DNA of 64,000 nt from Allacma fusca (Eukaryota; Arthropoda; Collembola; Symphypleona; Sminthuridae): assembly GCA_947179485.1 (NCBI GenBank), contig OX359246.1, positions 56,957,632-57,021,631 of the forward strand, written 5' to 3'. Numbering within the stretch: position 1 is the first letter of the stretch; every line of letters begins with the position of its first letter. The notes under the pieces are model-generated. The model was not told where the DNA came from and did no database searches. It worked only from the letters and a program-made list of their open reading frames with translations. Below, one piece after another: positions 24,560 through 35,769 of the stretch. The translations under genes and the position numbers were made by a program.

Positions 24560-24826
24560 TTAATTGAGTTTAACTTGTAATTCAGCTTTGATCAAACTAA
24601 CGAACATAGAATTACGCCTGTCCGTCCAAATCAATTTTAGAAGACTATCTTGATCGAAATCTTGATAGAGCTGATCAGTTGAAAGTTCGATTTTCAACTC
24701 ATTAACTAAATTGGTAAACTGTGAGAAGATTGAATCAAATTCGGTCATGGATAATGATGAAAATTTCAATCTGGAGAGTATGTTTCCGTTCGAAAAATCA
24801 AAATGAGTAGTTAGGTAGATACTCAA
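24560..24826 (-). pseudogene. hAT transposase C-terminal (dimerisation) fragment
   Basis: An 88-codon minus-strand frame contains SMTEFDSIFSQFTNLVNEL and ends LLKLIWTDRRNSMFVSLIKA then ELQVKLN. The IWTDRRN.M....L...L...N pattern is the end of the hAT dimerisation domain in several hAT families. The upstream catalytic part is not found. It is a fragment. Confidence 0.45.
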
Positions 24827-25760
24827 TCTGACTTGTGCAGGAAATTATCCGCATCGAATGTAAAACGTTTTTAAAGCGAAGCGCTTTTGTAAAATTGCTC
24901 GTTTTTGATTTTGTCCTTCTAAAGGCTCCCGCACGGGACAAGATACAACCGCCGGACCAGCGGCAAACGACCTGTTGGGTCCTGGACTTGGGAATAACGC
25001 CTTTACTTTTTCAAATTTCAAAATTTCATGAAATTTCATAAAATTTCGAAAATTCCCCGAATTCACTTAAAAATCTAATTTAACCGTACAAACGAATTCG
25101 TTGATCACTAAAGTCGTGGAAAATACCTTTCCCGCCCAAATTTGCTGAAATTTCGAAAATATTCCGAATTTTCGTAAAATTCTGATTTAACCTCTCAAAA
25201 GAATTCCTTGATCAATAAAATCGTCGAAAAAACCTTCCTCGCCACAATATTCAAAATTTTATGAAATTTCGAAAAACTTCGAATTGAAGTGAAAACCTGG
25301 TTTAACCACAGGAACTAGATTTTAACTCGTTGATCACTAAGGTCGTAAAAAATACCTTCCCTGCCTTGAAATCCGGCTTTGCTTTTGTTGCAATCGATGA
25401 ATCGATTGCAGTTTTGGATTTTTGCTGCTACCGAGGTAGTAATTTGACAATTGAATTGGTTTTGCTTCCTGAAAAGCAATCTCTCTTCCGATCTTCCAGC
25501 GATTTCAGCAAGCCTTTCACTCTTACTCAAAACCGCAGTACATTTTTAAAAAGTCGTACATCACTTCGCCTTAACTTTTCAAAAGTGATACTTTCGCAAA
25601 ATGAGGTATCTGATACCTCGCTTCGTCTCTCACTTATTGAAAGTATTGAAGCGATTTTTCGATAAAGTGAGGCATCTTTCGAAGGATTTTTTTCGATGAT
25701 TAAGAGATATCTGAACGAGACTTCACAGTACATTTCGATTCACTAAAAATATTTATCAAT
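24827..25760. repeat. Three diverged tandem units of about 115 bp, then TCGATGAG repeats
   Basis: The phrase GTTGATCACTAA.GTCGT.AAAAATACCTT recurs at 25098, 25209 (varied) and 25329, each preceded by AAATTTCGAAAA..CGAATT and AATCTAATTTAACC-like text, giving unit lengths of about 112 and 120. From 25560 to 25740 the CACTTATTGAAAGTATTGAAGCG and TTTCGATGA motifs return. The open frames here (25330-25665 +) come from the repeat and are not convincing genes. Confidence 0.45.
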
Positions 25761-26530
25761 CAAGGTTTGTCACTGTTAGTATCTCAGGTAATTGTTTTTA
25801 GTTCGCTCATCTATAGGAAGAATCGCGTGGACTGAAACTCTTGTACATCGAAACAATTATACGCATAGAATCTGGTTATGTATATAATATATCGCATCTA
25901 ATTTGTCAAATGTGGGTACAAGCGCATTTAAATATTTATTACAATTTTCTTTTACAAGTAACTATGCCTCACCAATTAAATCTTGCGAGGTCACAAAGGT
26001 GTTCGAATCTCCTCCAAAAACGATGTGCTTCTTACTTTTTCTGTACTCGAACTATAAACTTATTGATGTATGCTTTAAGTTGTTTGTAAATTTTGGCTTA
26101 GTTTTAAATATTTTTCATCTGCTGACTATTACAGTTAATACAATACAAGTATTGCCGAAGCACACAGCGTAAAATCAAACAAACTATTTCCGTAGCACTG
26201 GTGGTCGCATTTAGAATTGTAAAAGCAAATGGCTTCGCCTAATGTTGGGGAACTGGGACTCCGTCTCATGGCAGTGAAACAATATATGAGTCAAAATATC
26301 TATACGCGTCAAAATATCTTGGACTATATAGCAACTTGGACTAACCGAGGTCAAGTAACCATCCCAGCATATGACTTGATAAGTTTCAGCTTAACTTATT
26401 CCTTTCAAACTGTAACAATGTTCTGAGGCAATGTAGAAGCAACTATAGTATCTAACTGTAATAATTCTTAATGTTGCAACAATGACAATAATTAAAAAAT
26501 CCGAATTCCACTCGATGAATCGAGTCCATA
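25761..26530. other. No gene recognised
   Basis: AT-rich sequence with short overlapping frames at 25841-26172 and 26229-26426 that match nothing known. Confidence 0.4.
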
Positions 26531-27110
26531 TGGTGAGCGAAGCGATATAAGGTGAGTGAACATTTGTTGCAATGCGTTAGGGTGGATTGGGTAAACGTAC
26601 TTATTTACTGCATGTTTTGGTGTTGGGGTTCAACGTATGGGCGATTTGAACTGGCGAAACTGAAAATTTTCTCATCATTTTCAAAATTTCGAAATATTTC
26701 AATATTTTGAAAAATGAACCCCGTTCCGAGCATCTGCATGTAAAACTGCTTCCAACAGTAGTGGTCCTATGCGTGTAGGGCCCATAGCGTAAATTAGTGG
26801 AGAGAACCTCTGGTACCACTCCACTGCTATAAAAACTTTTAAAATTTGGAAATTTTGGAAAATGAAAATTTTGCCAAACATGTAACATATTGGAGCTTTG
26901 TTGAGTTATACAAGGTTAGAAAATATAATCTCAGAAATTGGCAAAATTTCGAAAATGTTTTCAAAATTTTGAAAAATTAAACCCGTTCCGAGCATCTGCA
27001 TGTAAAACTGCATCCAACGATAGTGGTCACATGCGTGTAGGGACCATAGTGTGAAACTAATAGTGGAGAGAAACTCAGCTATCAGTCCACTGAGACGCTT
27101 CGCTCATAAA
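26531..27110. repeat. Two direct copies of a 155-bp block between inverted GAGCGAAGCG ends
   Basis: Blocks 26670-26826 and 26940-27095 share CCGTTCCGAGCATCTGCATG, then TAAAACTGC.TCCAAC, GTGGTC..ATGCGTGTAGGG and GTGGAGAGAA. The interval is bounded by GTGAGCGAAGCG at 26535 and CGCTTCGCTCAT at about 27098, an inverted pair, so the whole may be one element. No duplication was identified. Confidence 0.5.
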
Positions 27111-27658
27111 AAATGAAAATGCAAAGGCAAACTGCGGAATATAAATTGTAGATGTTAGTTTTCAAGCGTTACTTACAATTCAACCAACATAGTGTGACGG
27201 AAGGGCAAAAAACCCCCGAAATGACGAATTGTAATATTATCAGCCAGATTAGATAACAATTATTTGGAGTTGTGTAAAAGTTTACATTTACTAAAAGCGT
27301 AAGAATTTTTGAATTTAAATATTAATCAATAAGAAAGTCTGAAAAATTATGACCAAATTATATTTTAGCATAAATTATAAACAAATGAAATCATTTTGCT
27401 TTAAAAATGCAGTGAACGCATTTTTCTCGGACAGAATTTTTCTCCCAGTGTCCGTCGTTTTGAGACATCTTGCATTGAGGTGCGATACTTTTGGAACACC
27501 ATCTAACCAGAACAACAAATACACTTATCTATGAAAATTTTCTCCAAGAACAATAATGCAGCTGACTCGCAAGAACTCGAATCAATTGGTAATATTCATA
27601 AAATACGTAAAGCTTAACGGTTTCAATCAAATCTAAATTGGATTCAAGTCCAATTGGA
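27111..27658. other. No gene recognised
   Basis: AT-rich, only short frames. It ends at the target duplication CAATTGGA (27651-27658) of the next element. Confidence 0.4.
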
Positions 27659-28447
27659 TAGTGCGCCCACTGTTTCAGTTCGTTTCAAAAAATTCGTTTC
27701 GTTTCAGTTTGGACAATGAAATGAACTGAATTTATGGTTTCAGTTCACAAAAAAGTGTTTCAGTTCGTTTCAGTTTGCTCGGTGAACTGAAACGAAACAT
27801 AAAACGATCGTTTCAGGTGCAAAAATTTAAAATGATTGACAGTAAAAACTTCATGGCACGGCATTCACTGCCTAAGTTTACTACGACGTCAGGCATACTT
27901 CTAAATGTAAATCTATAGTCTTGGGTAGCTCATGTAACTGCAGTCATTTTCCATGTTCAAAGCAGGAACCAACATGCCCCACAAAGTATGTCGTTAACCC
28001 CGTGGTGGTAATTTAATTTAAATTTTCACACACTTCAACATTCAAGACGTAATGAAAAATATACATTGTGATTTTGCGTCAATTAAAAAGATTTAGATGT
28101 ATTCTATTACTAAATATGAATTTTTTATTTTTTAATTCAGAATTCGATGGTTTCCCAAGCCCATAAACTGTCCAAAGACAATTTCACAATTTCGTATTCT
28201 ACATATTGGTCCACATGCCCAAGAAATATAAGTATGCGTCAACATGGATTTTTCCCGCAGAATTATATTGCATTTGAAACGTTTGAAACGCGTTTCAGTG
28301 AGACTGTTTCGTTTTGTTTCAGAGTCTTAACTGAAACGTTCGTTTCAGCTAAACTTGAAACTGAACTGAAATTTTTATGGAACGAACTAAAACAAACTGA
28401 AACGAAACGGAAATTTTCGTTTCAGGAACGAAACACTGGGCGCACTA
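27659..28447. mobile_element. Non-autonomous hAT-like element, TTTCAGTTCG family
   Basis: The duplication CAATTGGA flanks it (27651-27658, 28448-28455). Termini TAGTGCGCCCACTGTTTC (left) and TAGTGCGCCCAGTGTTTC (right, reverse complement) differ by one base in 18. Both ends run inward into repeated TTTCAGTTCG / CGAAACGAACTGAAAC units over 100-180 bases. The middle (about 27830-28260) is unique without a convincing gene. Confidence 0.9.
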
Positions 28448-28592
28448 CAATTGGATACGATCTAAATGTTTTCCAGATTTGCATAGAAAAATAACAGACA
28501 TTCCGGGAATTTTGGACATTCGTAATTCTGACCATGCACATCCGCGCAAATTGAAACTCAGAACTACGCAAAAATATGAATATTATCCTGTT

Positions 28593-28710
28593 CACAGCTG
28601 CGTTCAAGTTCAAGTATAATTTGAAAAGTTCAAGTGCGTATCAAGTTCAAGTATAACTTGAAAAGTTCAAGTCAAGTTATTTTAGATAACTTGACTTGAA
28701 CGCACTATTT
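28593..28710. mobile_element. Short TTCAAGT-motif inverted element
   Basis: The left part CACAGCTGCGTTCAAG and the right part, whose reverse complement is TAGTGCGTTCAAG, enclose repeats of TTCAAGTATAACTTGAAAAG. The ends resemble the CAGAGCTGCGCTCAAGTCAAG terminus at 36643-36664. No duplication was found, so the outer limits are uncertain. Confidence 0.45.
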
Positions 28711-29015
28711 CTTAAAAATAATTGATTGAAGACCAGTTATTGTTTGAATACTTGCTCAGTTGAAAGGCTTGGGTCATCAAAAGTCCATACATCAAAAGTC
28801 CCTTCTAACCATCTCGTTGGCTAAAACAATTAAAATTGCAAGTACTTGCAATTCAAACCGAAGTATCACATCGTGTATATTAATAGTAGCATAACGTGTA
28901 ATATGTAAACGCCACGATATGTACTTAAACACCGACAACAAACACTGACGTACATTTATACGACTGAATGCTAATTCAAGGCTGGTGACATCCTCGTCGT
29001 ACTGTATCAACTTAC

Positions 29016-32000
29016 TGTCCTTGATCCTTTGCTCTCCTTTGCTCCGGAATAAATGGCCAGTTTGCCATCCAAACAAATAATAGAACCCGGTTCCACCTTC
29101 ACTGCTGTCTTTTGAAGTTCTCCGTCCACGTGAAACCCGTACTCTCCATTTTTCGTCTCTGATGAGGAAAATGAAGTTTCATTGGATCGGGGCATAGCGT
29201 TGGCTTCCTGAAAAACAAAAATTAACATCTTTTGTATTAGCTCATGTAGTTTAATATCCTTGTCATACTTGCAGCCGAGGTTAACTGAACTGAACAGCCC
29301 TTATTTTTGTTGCTCTTGAACGAATTTAAATGAACTAGCTAAATTCATTGTTTTGATTGAATGAATTTGAACTGAACTCAGAAAGAGAATTTATGAATGC
29401 AAACGAACGTGCATCATGCGTTCAAGTAATCCAAACTGTGTTGGACTTAACTTCCGAGTCAATGTAATAAAAATACATTCGTGAATGAAATACAAAGTCC
29501 AAATATCACCAATTTGTATGACAATGTATTTTATAGCTGTAATCTCAAATGTTTGAAAAAATGCGTTGTCGATGAAAATTTGTTAAATGGAGAATTTTTG
29601 TTTCTAAGGCCAAATGTCTTCGTTAGTAATGTGAAATGAATTTTATTTCTGCACTCCAGATATTCTCATTGTAAGTTACTGTAAAACATTGTAAGAACAA
29701 TCAAAATCCGTTAACAAAAGTCTCACAAGTAAAATGTCTTCTTTTAAATGCGTATGTTCTGTCACATGTTGATTACTGTATACTAGTTTGGAGCTGTGTC
29801 TGTAAAACCAAAGTGGATCTGCTACAAAGTAAGATAGATAGATTTCTACTACTTTTTTGTAATAATACGAATGCTTTAATTCCTATGTCTATATCCTATG
29901 TATATGAGACTTTTAATCTTTTAACTGTTGCAGAGCGGATACGTTACTATAGTTGTAAATTCATGTATACATTATCGGTGTTTGGTAATAATGTTCCCTA
30001 TATAAATGCGTCAATACTTTGTGTGGGTCGAGTAGATTACGCTCGGCTAAATCTATTTGCGTATACCATCCTCTAGTAAATTGCAAAGTTGGGGAACGTA
30101 ACATTTTATACAATTGTATAAAATATTGGAATGCCCTCCCTGATATGTTAAGATTTCCCGACTTGAGTTTTTCTAATTTTGTTAAATCCCTAACGAACTT
30201 GATACTACTGTGTAGGAATGATGGTGTCACTTAACATATTTTTGTTTAGTTTATTGAACTCTTGATCATGATTCGGCTATGTCTGTTGATTGGAATATAA
30301 ATCTAACTTGACTATGTGTGTCCAGGATGAAAACCGATACTTGTATTGACTCCTTTTGACACTAATAAAGATTACTACTACTACTACTACTACAATGACT
30401 GCAAGTGGAATTAAAATACATTCTGAGAAAAAATCCTCCACTTCACAATTTGAAAATCAAATGTGTTTTGTTTCACTTCAAAACATCAAGTGGATAATAA
30501 AAGTAAATACTGCTTTCATAAGACCGGAGATTTGAAAGCAGTTATTCAATAAGTTATTAGTCCTGGTCAGTGCCTGTCATGGGAACGGGTCACACCCGGG
30601 TGTTTGGGTGCAGGAACGGGAACGGGTATCATATGGGTGCAAAATCTTTTCACCCAAAAGTGTGGGTACAGGTTCGGGAACCAACCTTTCCCATTATAGT
30701 ATGTGGGAACCGGAACCCATATGGGAACGGGTGCAATACAGGCTGAATGGGATCTGTACCCAACAGGAACGGGAACGGTATGCTCAAAAACCCGTTTCTG
30801 TTCATGCGTACCCGTGTACAGAGCAATCTTGCGAGCGTAACGATAATTACATGATTGATTTGTTTTGGTGGGGTGTGACCTGCTGGTGTGTGATTTTTGT
30901 GTCGTTGTTGTAGTTTAGAGGCAAACGCTCTTTGTTTGAACAGATCATCCCACGTCGAATGATGAAATGTGACAATAAAAATTAATTATATGCGTATGTT
31001 GTGCTTAGCAGTTGTAAGGTGACTTAAAAATTACAAAATTAATTACCTAAGTAAAATGAAATATAACAAATAGAATGAGTGGAATTTTGTGTACCCATTG
31101 TTAGCAAAAATTGAAACAATAAGTATATATGTAGAATGTATAACTTTTATCCTTGAATATATGAACTTCCGTTTCGGGTACGGGAACGGGTTCCAGGGTT
31201 TTGGGTACGGGTTTGGGTGCACCCAAAATTAATTTTTGGGAACAGGAACGGGAACGGGTTTGGGTGCTATAATTTTAAAAATTTCGAGTCTGGGTGCGGT
31301 ACTTTTGTTCAAGATTTCGGGTGCAATTTGGGAATTGGGTTCTGCCTTGTACCCAAACCCGAACTGTGGGAACGGGAATGGGAACGGGGACGACTTTTCT
31401 GTTCCCATGACAGGCACTGGTCCTGGTATAGTTTAAGTTCAAAGTCAGCTAACAAAATGAAACTAAAAGCCATTTGAATATATGACTTGAAGCAATTGAC
31501 ACGCCAATGACAGAAAACGAACTGAATTTAACGACTGGTAAGTATATAATTAATTGAATTAAACTGGAAGTTTGAAGAAAAGGATAAACAGAACTGAACG
31601 TCACGACAGAAAAGTACGCAGTGAATTGAACTACGACCGGCTTTGGAATAAGGTAAACTGAACTTAACTAAACGGTGATACAGATTTTGTAAAGTGAATG
31701 GAACGGAACTTGAACTGCTAGTATGGTTTTTGTAGCTTGATAATGCAAATACTAAATATTTTTAAAAAATTAGTTACGTTTTATAGCTCTTATTTTCCAC
31801 ACTACACGTGAATTTCCCTCAAGAGAGTTATCTGGGTTTTGATTAGCTCCACCCTGCCTTACGATCGTCCGACAAGGTCCGCAAAGCCAGTCTCCAACTG
31901 CCAGTGTGTAGGTTATGGATTTTGCGAGATTTTCAGTAACAAATCGAAATTCAGGCGATGCCTTTTTCGTTGCCTTCAACAGAGTTATATGCTTCGAAAA

Positions 32001-32030
32001 AAGGAACTTGTACAATTTTTCCTGAGACAT
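29016..32030 (-). CDS. Hypothetical two-exon gene fragment with C-x2-C motif
   Basis: On the minus strand an ATG at 32030-32028 opens an exon to 31806 (75 codons; contains GDWLCGPCRTIVRQGG), with a donor GTAGTG. An exon at 29207-29016 (acceptor TTTTTCAG, donor GTAAGT) carries 64 codons in matching phase (MPRSNETSFSSSETKNGEYG; VEPGSIICLDGKLAIY). The pairing is an inference from phase and order. The 3' end is unknown. The intervening 2.6 kb holds a LINE copy and a hAT-like element, which would be intronic insertions. I do not recognise the family; the single C-x2-C pair recalls zinc-binding proteins often linked to transposons. Confidence 0.35.
29264..29699. other. No gene; intronic AACTGAAC-rich stretch
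   Basis: AACTGAACTGAAC-like repeats at 29280-29385 are the only structure seen. If the minus-strand gene call is right, this is intron. Confidence 0.3.
29700..30393 (+). mobile_element. 5'-truncated non-LTR retrotransposon (LINE), RT C-terminal and 3' tail
   Basis: The plus frame from 29813 reads LLQSKIDRFLLLFCNNTNAL and continues with YETFNLLTVAERIRYYSCKF; a frameshift near 30070 leads to RNILYNCIKYWNALPDMLRF and DLSFSNFVKSLTN. This order (QSKIDR.., a middle block, then Y...WN.LP......S...FK..L) is the C-terminal end of CR1/Jockey-type ORF2 proteins. It ends in AATAAAG at 30363 followed by a (TAC)n/(ACT)n tail to about 30393. The 5' part is missing, as is usual for LINE copies. Confidence 0.75.
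30568..31419. mobile_element. Non-autonomous hAT-like element, GGGAACGGG family
   Basis: The duplication GTCCTGGT flanks it (30560-30567, 31420-31427). The 19-base termini CAGTGCCTGTCATGGGAAC are identical at both ends. Inside both ends GGGAACGGGT..GGGTGC units repeat degenerately for about 200 bases, in inverted orientation between the two sides; the centre (30830-31170) is unique and AT-rich. The high identity of the ends and duplication suggests a fairly recent insertion. Confidence 0.95.
31428..31760. repeat. Degenerate AACTGAA / GAACTGAA repeat
   Basis: From 31505 to 31725 the words GAACTGAA, GAATTGAACT and AACTGAACTTAACT recur. No boundaries seen. It resembles the TTTCAGTTCG class but lacks clear termini. 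Confidence 0.35.
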
Positions 32031-32036
32031 TTTTAA

Positions 32037-32949
32037 ATGTTAACTTCAGCCTCATAACAACATAATAATGCAGTAATTAGTATTTAAAATTTTACAGCAT
32101 CATATAGATCCAATTTATATGAACGTATATTGTTCTAGTAGTGCCTCTGGAAACACTGATATTCTATCACATGAACTGATTCGGGCCAAGTTTCACTTCT
32201 AAATAATGTGTAAGCGCCCAGATGTGCTCGTTAAGGTGTATATCGAGATGAATGCTTGCTCTCGATTAAAGTACATACTCTTAAGGGTGGGTAGGGACGA
32301 CCAGAGACTTAAGTAGAAAAACTATTCATGTGATTAAATGAACATTTCACAGAAACGTAAAGGATTCCGACTTTTCAACATCACAAATTTTTGAATTGTA
32401 ATTTTCTTTTAAAGCAGTCCAAACCTTGTTGGTATAAGTCCGTATTAATCTAAAGTTGAAGAATTCAAAGTGTTCAAAATTTCTATCATGCTGGTCCTAG
32501 AACGAATTCTTCTGGGGAAAGTAATAGGGTTCCATTTGAAAACCGGGGCACCGTCTCATTCAAGAATTAAAGTCGAAGAGTGTAACACGAAGTGATTTGC
32601 CCCAAGTGTCACTTCTAATCTTTTTTAAGTGTCCAAATGTGCTTGTTAAGGAGCATATCGAGATGATAGCTTGCTCTCAATTAAAGTACATACTCATGAG
32701 GGTGGTAAGAGCGACCAGGGACAAACAGAAAAACTATCCATGCAATTAAACGAGCATTCCATATAAACGTAAAGGAATCCGACTTTTCTAGTTAGTCACA
32801 TATGGTTTGGCTGCGTGTTGGTAATAATATTAGTTAGGACCAAAGCAGTAAATCTCAATGACAATATGTAGATGAATTGATTCGTGACTGAGGCTTCTGC
32901 AGAAGGAATCGAATACCCTACGAATGCACAAATTATTGTGTGTCTATAT
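32037..32949. repeat. Duplicated block of about 185 bp, no gene
   Basis: Block 32185-32375 and block 32603-32785 are direct copies with perhaps 80 percent identity by eye: both contain GTGCT.GTTAAGG..ATATCGAGATGA, TTGCTCTC.ATTAAAGTACATACTC and AACGTAAAGGA.TCCGACTTTTC. Between them lies a block (32390-32570) with a second copy at 35195-35375. No coding sense found. Confidence 0.6.
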
Positions 32950-33309
32950 TAGAGCATCACCCCGTGGGATATTTTAGGCCCGTACCCGCCCGCGGCCCGT
33001 AAATGTTTACCCGTGCCCGCCCGGCCCGAAATTAAAGGTCATAAAGCCCGGCCTGGCCCGTAAAATTTAAAAAACCTGTAGATAGCCCGCTAATACCAGT
33101 CCAGCTTGTAAATTCATAGCTATAGACCCAGAACAATTTTCTTATTCAATTTTTCATTGTCACCCTTGTTTGAATGAAATTCGTTGGGTTACTTCCACTG
33201 CAGAATTCTTACATTTATGTTAGGCAAGAATTGTTGTTCCTCCTTGGCGCGATTGAAATATCCCTGCACTCATTGCACTTCGCATAATTTATAGACACCT
33301 ATGTTCAAC

Positions 33310-34505
33310 CGTGTCCGGCCAACTGCCACCCCCACAACTGCCACCGCGGCCAACTGCCACTAGGCCAACTGCCCTATGACCAACTGCCACCACCTCGCGA
33401 ATTCGAGGCCAACTGCCCCTAAGCCCAACTGCCCCTAGGCCAACTGCCTCATAATTCCTCAAGTCACATGTTAAAGTAATATGCTCAGTCACATGTTAAA
33501 GTCCTATGCTCAGTCACATGTTAAAATCCTATGCTCAGTCACATGTTAAAATCCTATGCTCAGTCACATGTTAAAGTCCTATGCTCAGTCACATGTTAAA
33601 GTTCTATGCTCAGTCACATGTTAAAATCCTATGCTCAGTCACATGTTACAGTCCTATGCTCAGTCACATGTTAAAGTCCTATGCTCAGTCACATGTTACA
33701 GTCCTATGCTCATAAGCAGTCACATGTTACAGTCCTATGCTCATAAGCAGTCACATGTTACAGTCCTATGCTCATAAGCAGTCACATGTTACAGTCCTAT
33801 GCTCATAAGCAGTCACATGTTACAGTCCTATGCTCATAAGCAGTCACATGTTACAGTCCTATGCTCATAAGCAGTCACATGTTACAGTCCTATGCTCATA
33901 AGCAGTCACATGTTACAGTCCTATGCTCATAAGCAGTCACATGTTACAGTCCTATGCTCATAAGCAGTCACATGTTACAGTCCTATGCTCATAAGCAGTC
34001 ACATGTTACAGTCCTATGCTCATAAGCAGTCACATGTTACAGTCCTATGCTCATAAGCAGTCACATTATAATGTCCCATGCTCAGTCACATTATAATGTC
34101 CAATGCTCACAAGCAGTCACATTATAATGTCCCATGCTCAGTCACATTATAATGTCCAATGCTCACAAGCAGTCACATTATAATGTCCCATGCTCAGTCA
34201 CATTATAATGTCCTATGCTCACAAGCAGTCTTATTATAAAATCTTATGCTCGTTCTCTACCATGTGCATAAGCATGGGTTTCTACCTTGTGCGTTAACAT
34301 CTGTCTCTACCATGGGCATTAGTATGAGACTTTAACAATGAAAGTGGCAGTTGGTCATGGTGGCAGTAGGCCAGGAGGCAGTTGGCCAAAATTTTCAGTT
34401 TTAAAGGAAGGGGCAATTGGCCTAGTGGCGGTTGGCCTAGTGGCAGTTGACCAGGTGGCAGTTGGCCGCGGTGGCAGTTTTGTAGGTGGCAGTTGGCCTA
34501 ACATC
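33310..34505. mobile_element. Nested inverted-repeat element, GGCCAACTGCCAC family
   Basis: ATGTTCAAC (9 bases, or 8 as TGTTCAAC) lies at 33301-33309 and 34506-34514. The left end CGTGTCCGGCCAACTGCCAC and right end (reverse complement GATGTTAGGCCAACTGCCAC) match at 16 of 20. Each end holds four to seven GGCCAACTGCC units pointing inward. The middle (33462-34240) is a minisatellite listed separately. A 9-base duplication would fit Mutator-like elements; 8 would fit hAT. Confidence 0.75.
33462..34240. repeat. Composite minisatellite with 25- and 31-bp units in three blocks
   Basis: Block A (33462-33705): about 10 units of 25 bp, CAGTCACATGTTAAAGTCCTATGCT. Block B (33706-34060): about 11 units of 31 bp, the same unit preceded by CATAAG and with TTACAG in place of TTAAAG, almost without variation. 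Block C (34061-34225): a 56-bp dimer of a 25-bp and a 31-bp unit with CACATTATAATGTCC. The steps show how a 6-base insertion was captured and then amplified, first alone and then as a dimer. Confidence 0.9.
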
Positions 34506-34881
34506 ATGTTCAACTAGTATATGTTTAAGTGTTTTTCAAACTTGCAATCTTCCGACTATTTCCTGTAATTTAATTCGTTGACATTGAATGTCAAGGCATT
34601 GTTTTAAAGGTAAAATTGCAAACGTTTGAAAATTGTTCCATGTATTCAAGTTCTGTACTTTTACAACCCCTGATCCAGCATGCGCCACACATGAATTTTT
34701 TCACACGCTTTTACGGGCTTTTGCTTTCATGGTCTTTTTTAACCGCATTGAAAAGACCGTACCCGCCCGTAACCCGTAAAGTGTAATAAATTTTACCCGT
34801 ACCCGCCCGAAGCCCGGGCGAGCTGGGCTTTTTACGGGCTTACCCGCAAATTTTAACCGCCCGAGATGCTGTAGTCTATAT

Positions 34882-35760
34882 TGTACAACCTCTTATTGTA
34901 GGAAGTTTTATAGCCATTTTAATTGCTTACATTTCCTGTTGAATGTAACGATACTGTAGGTACGGTTTATACGTTTACCGAAAACACAATGGGGATCTTC
35001 GCACACAATGGAAACTTATATGAACAAAAATTAGTTCGCCTGTAATTTTACATCACAAATAATAATAACACTATAACGGGGCGCCTTGTTAACGTAAGTA
35101 CACTATAATTATATATGTTCGGAATGGTTACCCAAAAATATTTCCACTCTCCTCGCTGTCACTTCTTCATCACATACTTCTTTCAGTTTCTTGCAAATTT
35201 TTGATTTGTAATCTTCCTTTAAAGCAGTCCAAACCTTTATGTTATAAGTCCATGTTAATCTAAAGTTGAAGAATTCAAAGTTCAAACAAGATTTCTATCA
35301 TGATGTTCCTAGAAAGAATTCTGCTTGTAATAGTAATAGGGCTCCATGTGACCGCTGGGACACCGTCTCGCCGTCAGAGCTAACGTTATTCCGGATGTTC
35401 GGATCAGAGAGGTACCGATCAAAAAAATTCCAACATTCAAATCAAGTACCGGGGTTGCGTTTTTAACTTTATACATAATGGGTTAAAAACTAAGGTTTAA
35501 TTAATTTTACTGAAGTTGTAGATAGAGTGATCACAATGCATTTATTCTGTCTTGGTACGTTCTATTTTCAACAACGAGGAACGCAGTTGTAGAATATATC
35601 GTGTAAAATAATTATATTTCGAATCCGTTTGTTCTTTAACAACCATAGCTTTGAGTCACTTGTTCCAGCTTAAAGTAATTCTTAAAATACTTTTTACTTT
35701 TAACTATTTAAACCCGTGTAGTAAGATATTCTGATTTCTTTGTAAGCTGGTGTTTTTATA
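34882..35760. other. No gene; second copy of the 32390-32570 block
   Basis: Block 35195-35375 matches 32390-32570 (TTTAAAGCAGTCCAAACCTT, then TAATCTAAAGTTGAAGAATT and ATTTCTATCATG). The copies lie on opposite sides of the 32950-34873 element. No coding gene recognised. Confidence 0.5.
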
Positions 35761-35769
35761 TAATTTTAG

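Larger units (their letters stand above)
32950..34873. mobile_element. Large hAT-like element, CCCGCCCGTAAA family, containing a nested element
   Basis: GTCTATAT flanks it (32942-32949, 34874-34881). The left end TAGAGCATCACCCCG and right end (reverse complement TACAGCATCTCGGGCGG) share the AGCATC core. Inside, GTACCCGCCCG..CCCGTAAA units repeat for about 130 bases on the left and 150 on the right, in opposite orientation. The rest of the 1.9 kb is taken by a nested element at 33310-34505. No transposase. Confidence 0.8.

Noticed and set aside
33462..34240. Regular 25/31-bp repeats resembling a CRISPR array
   Set aside because: The units are contiguous with no unique spacers, the genome is clearly eukaryotic, and the array lies inside a transposon. 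It is a minisatellite.
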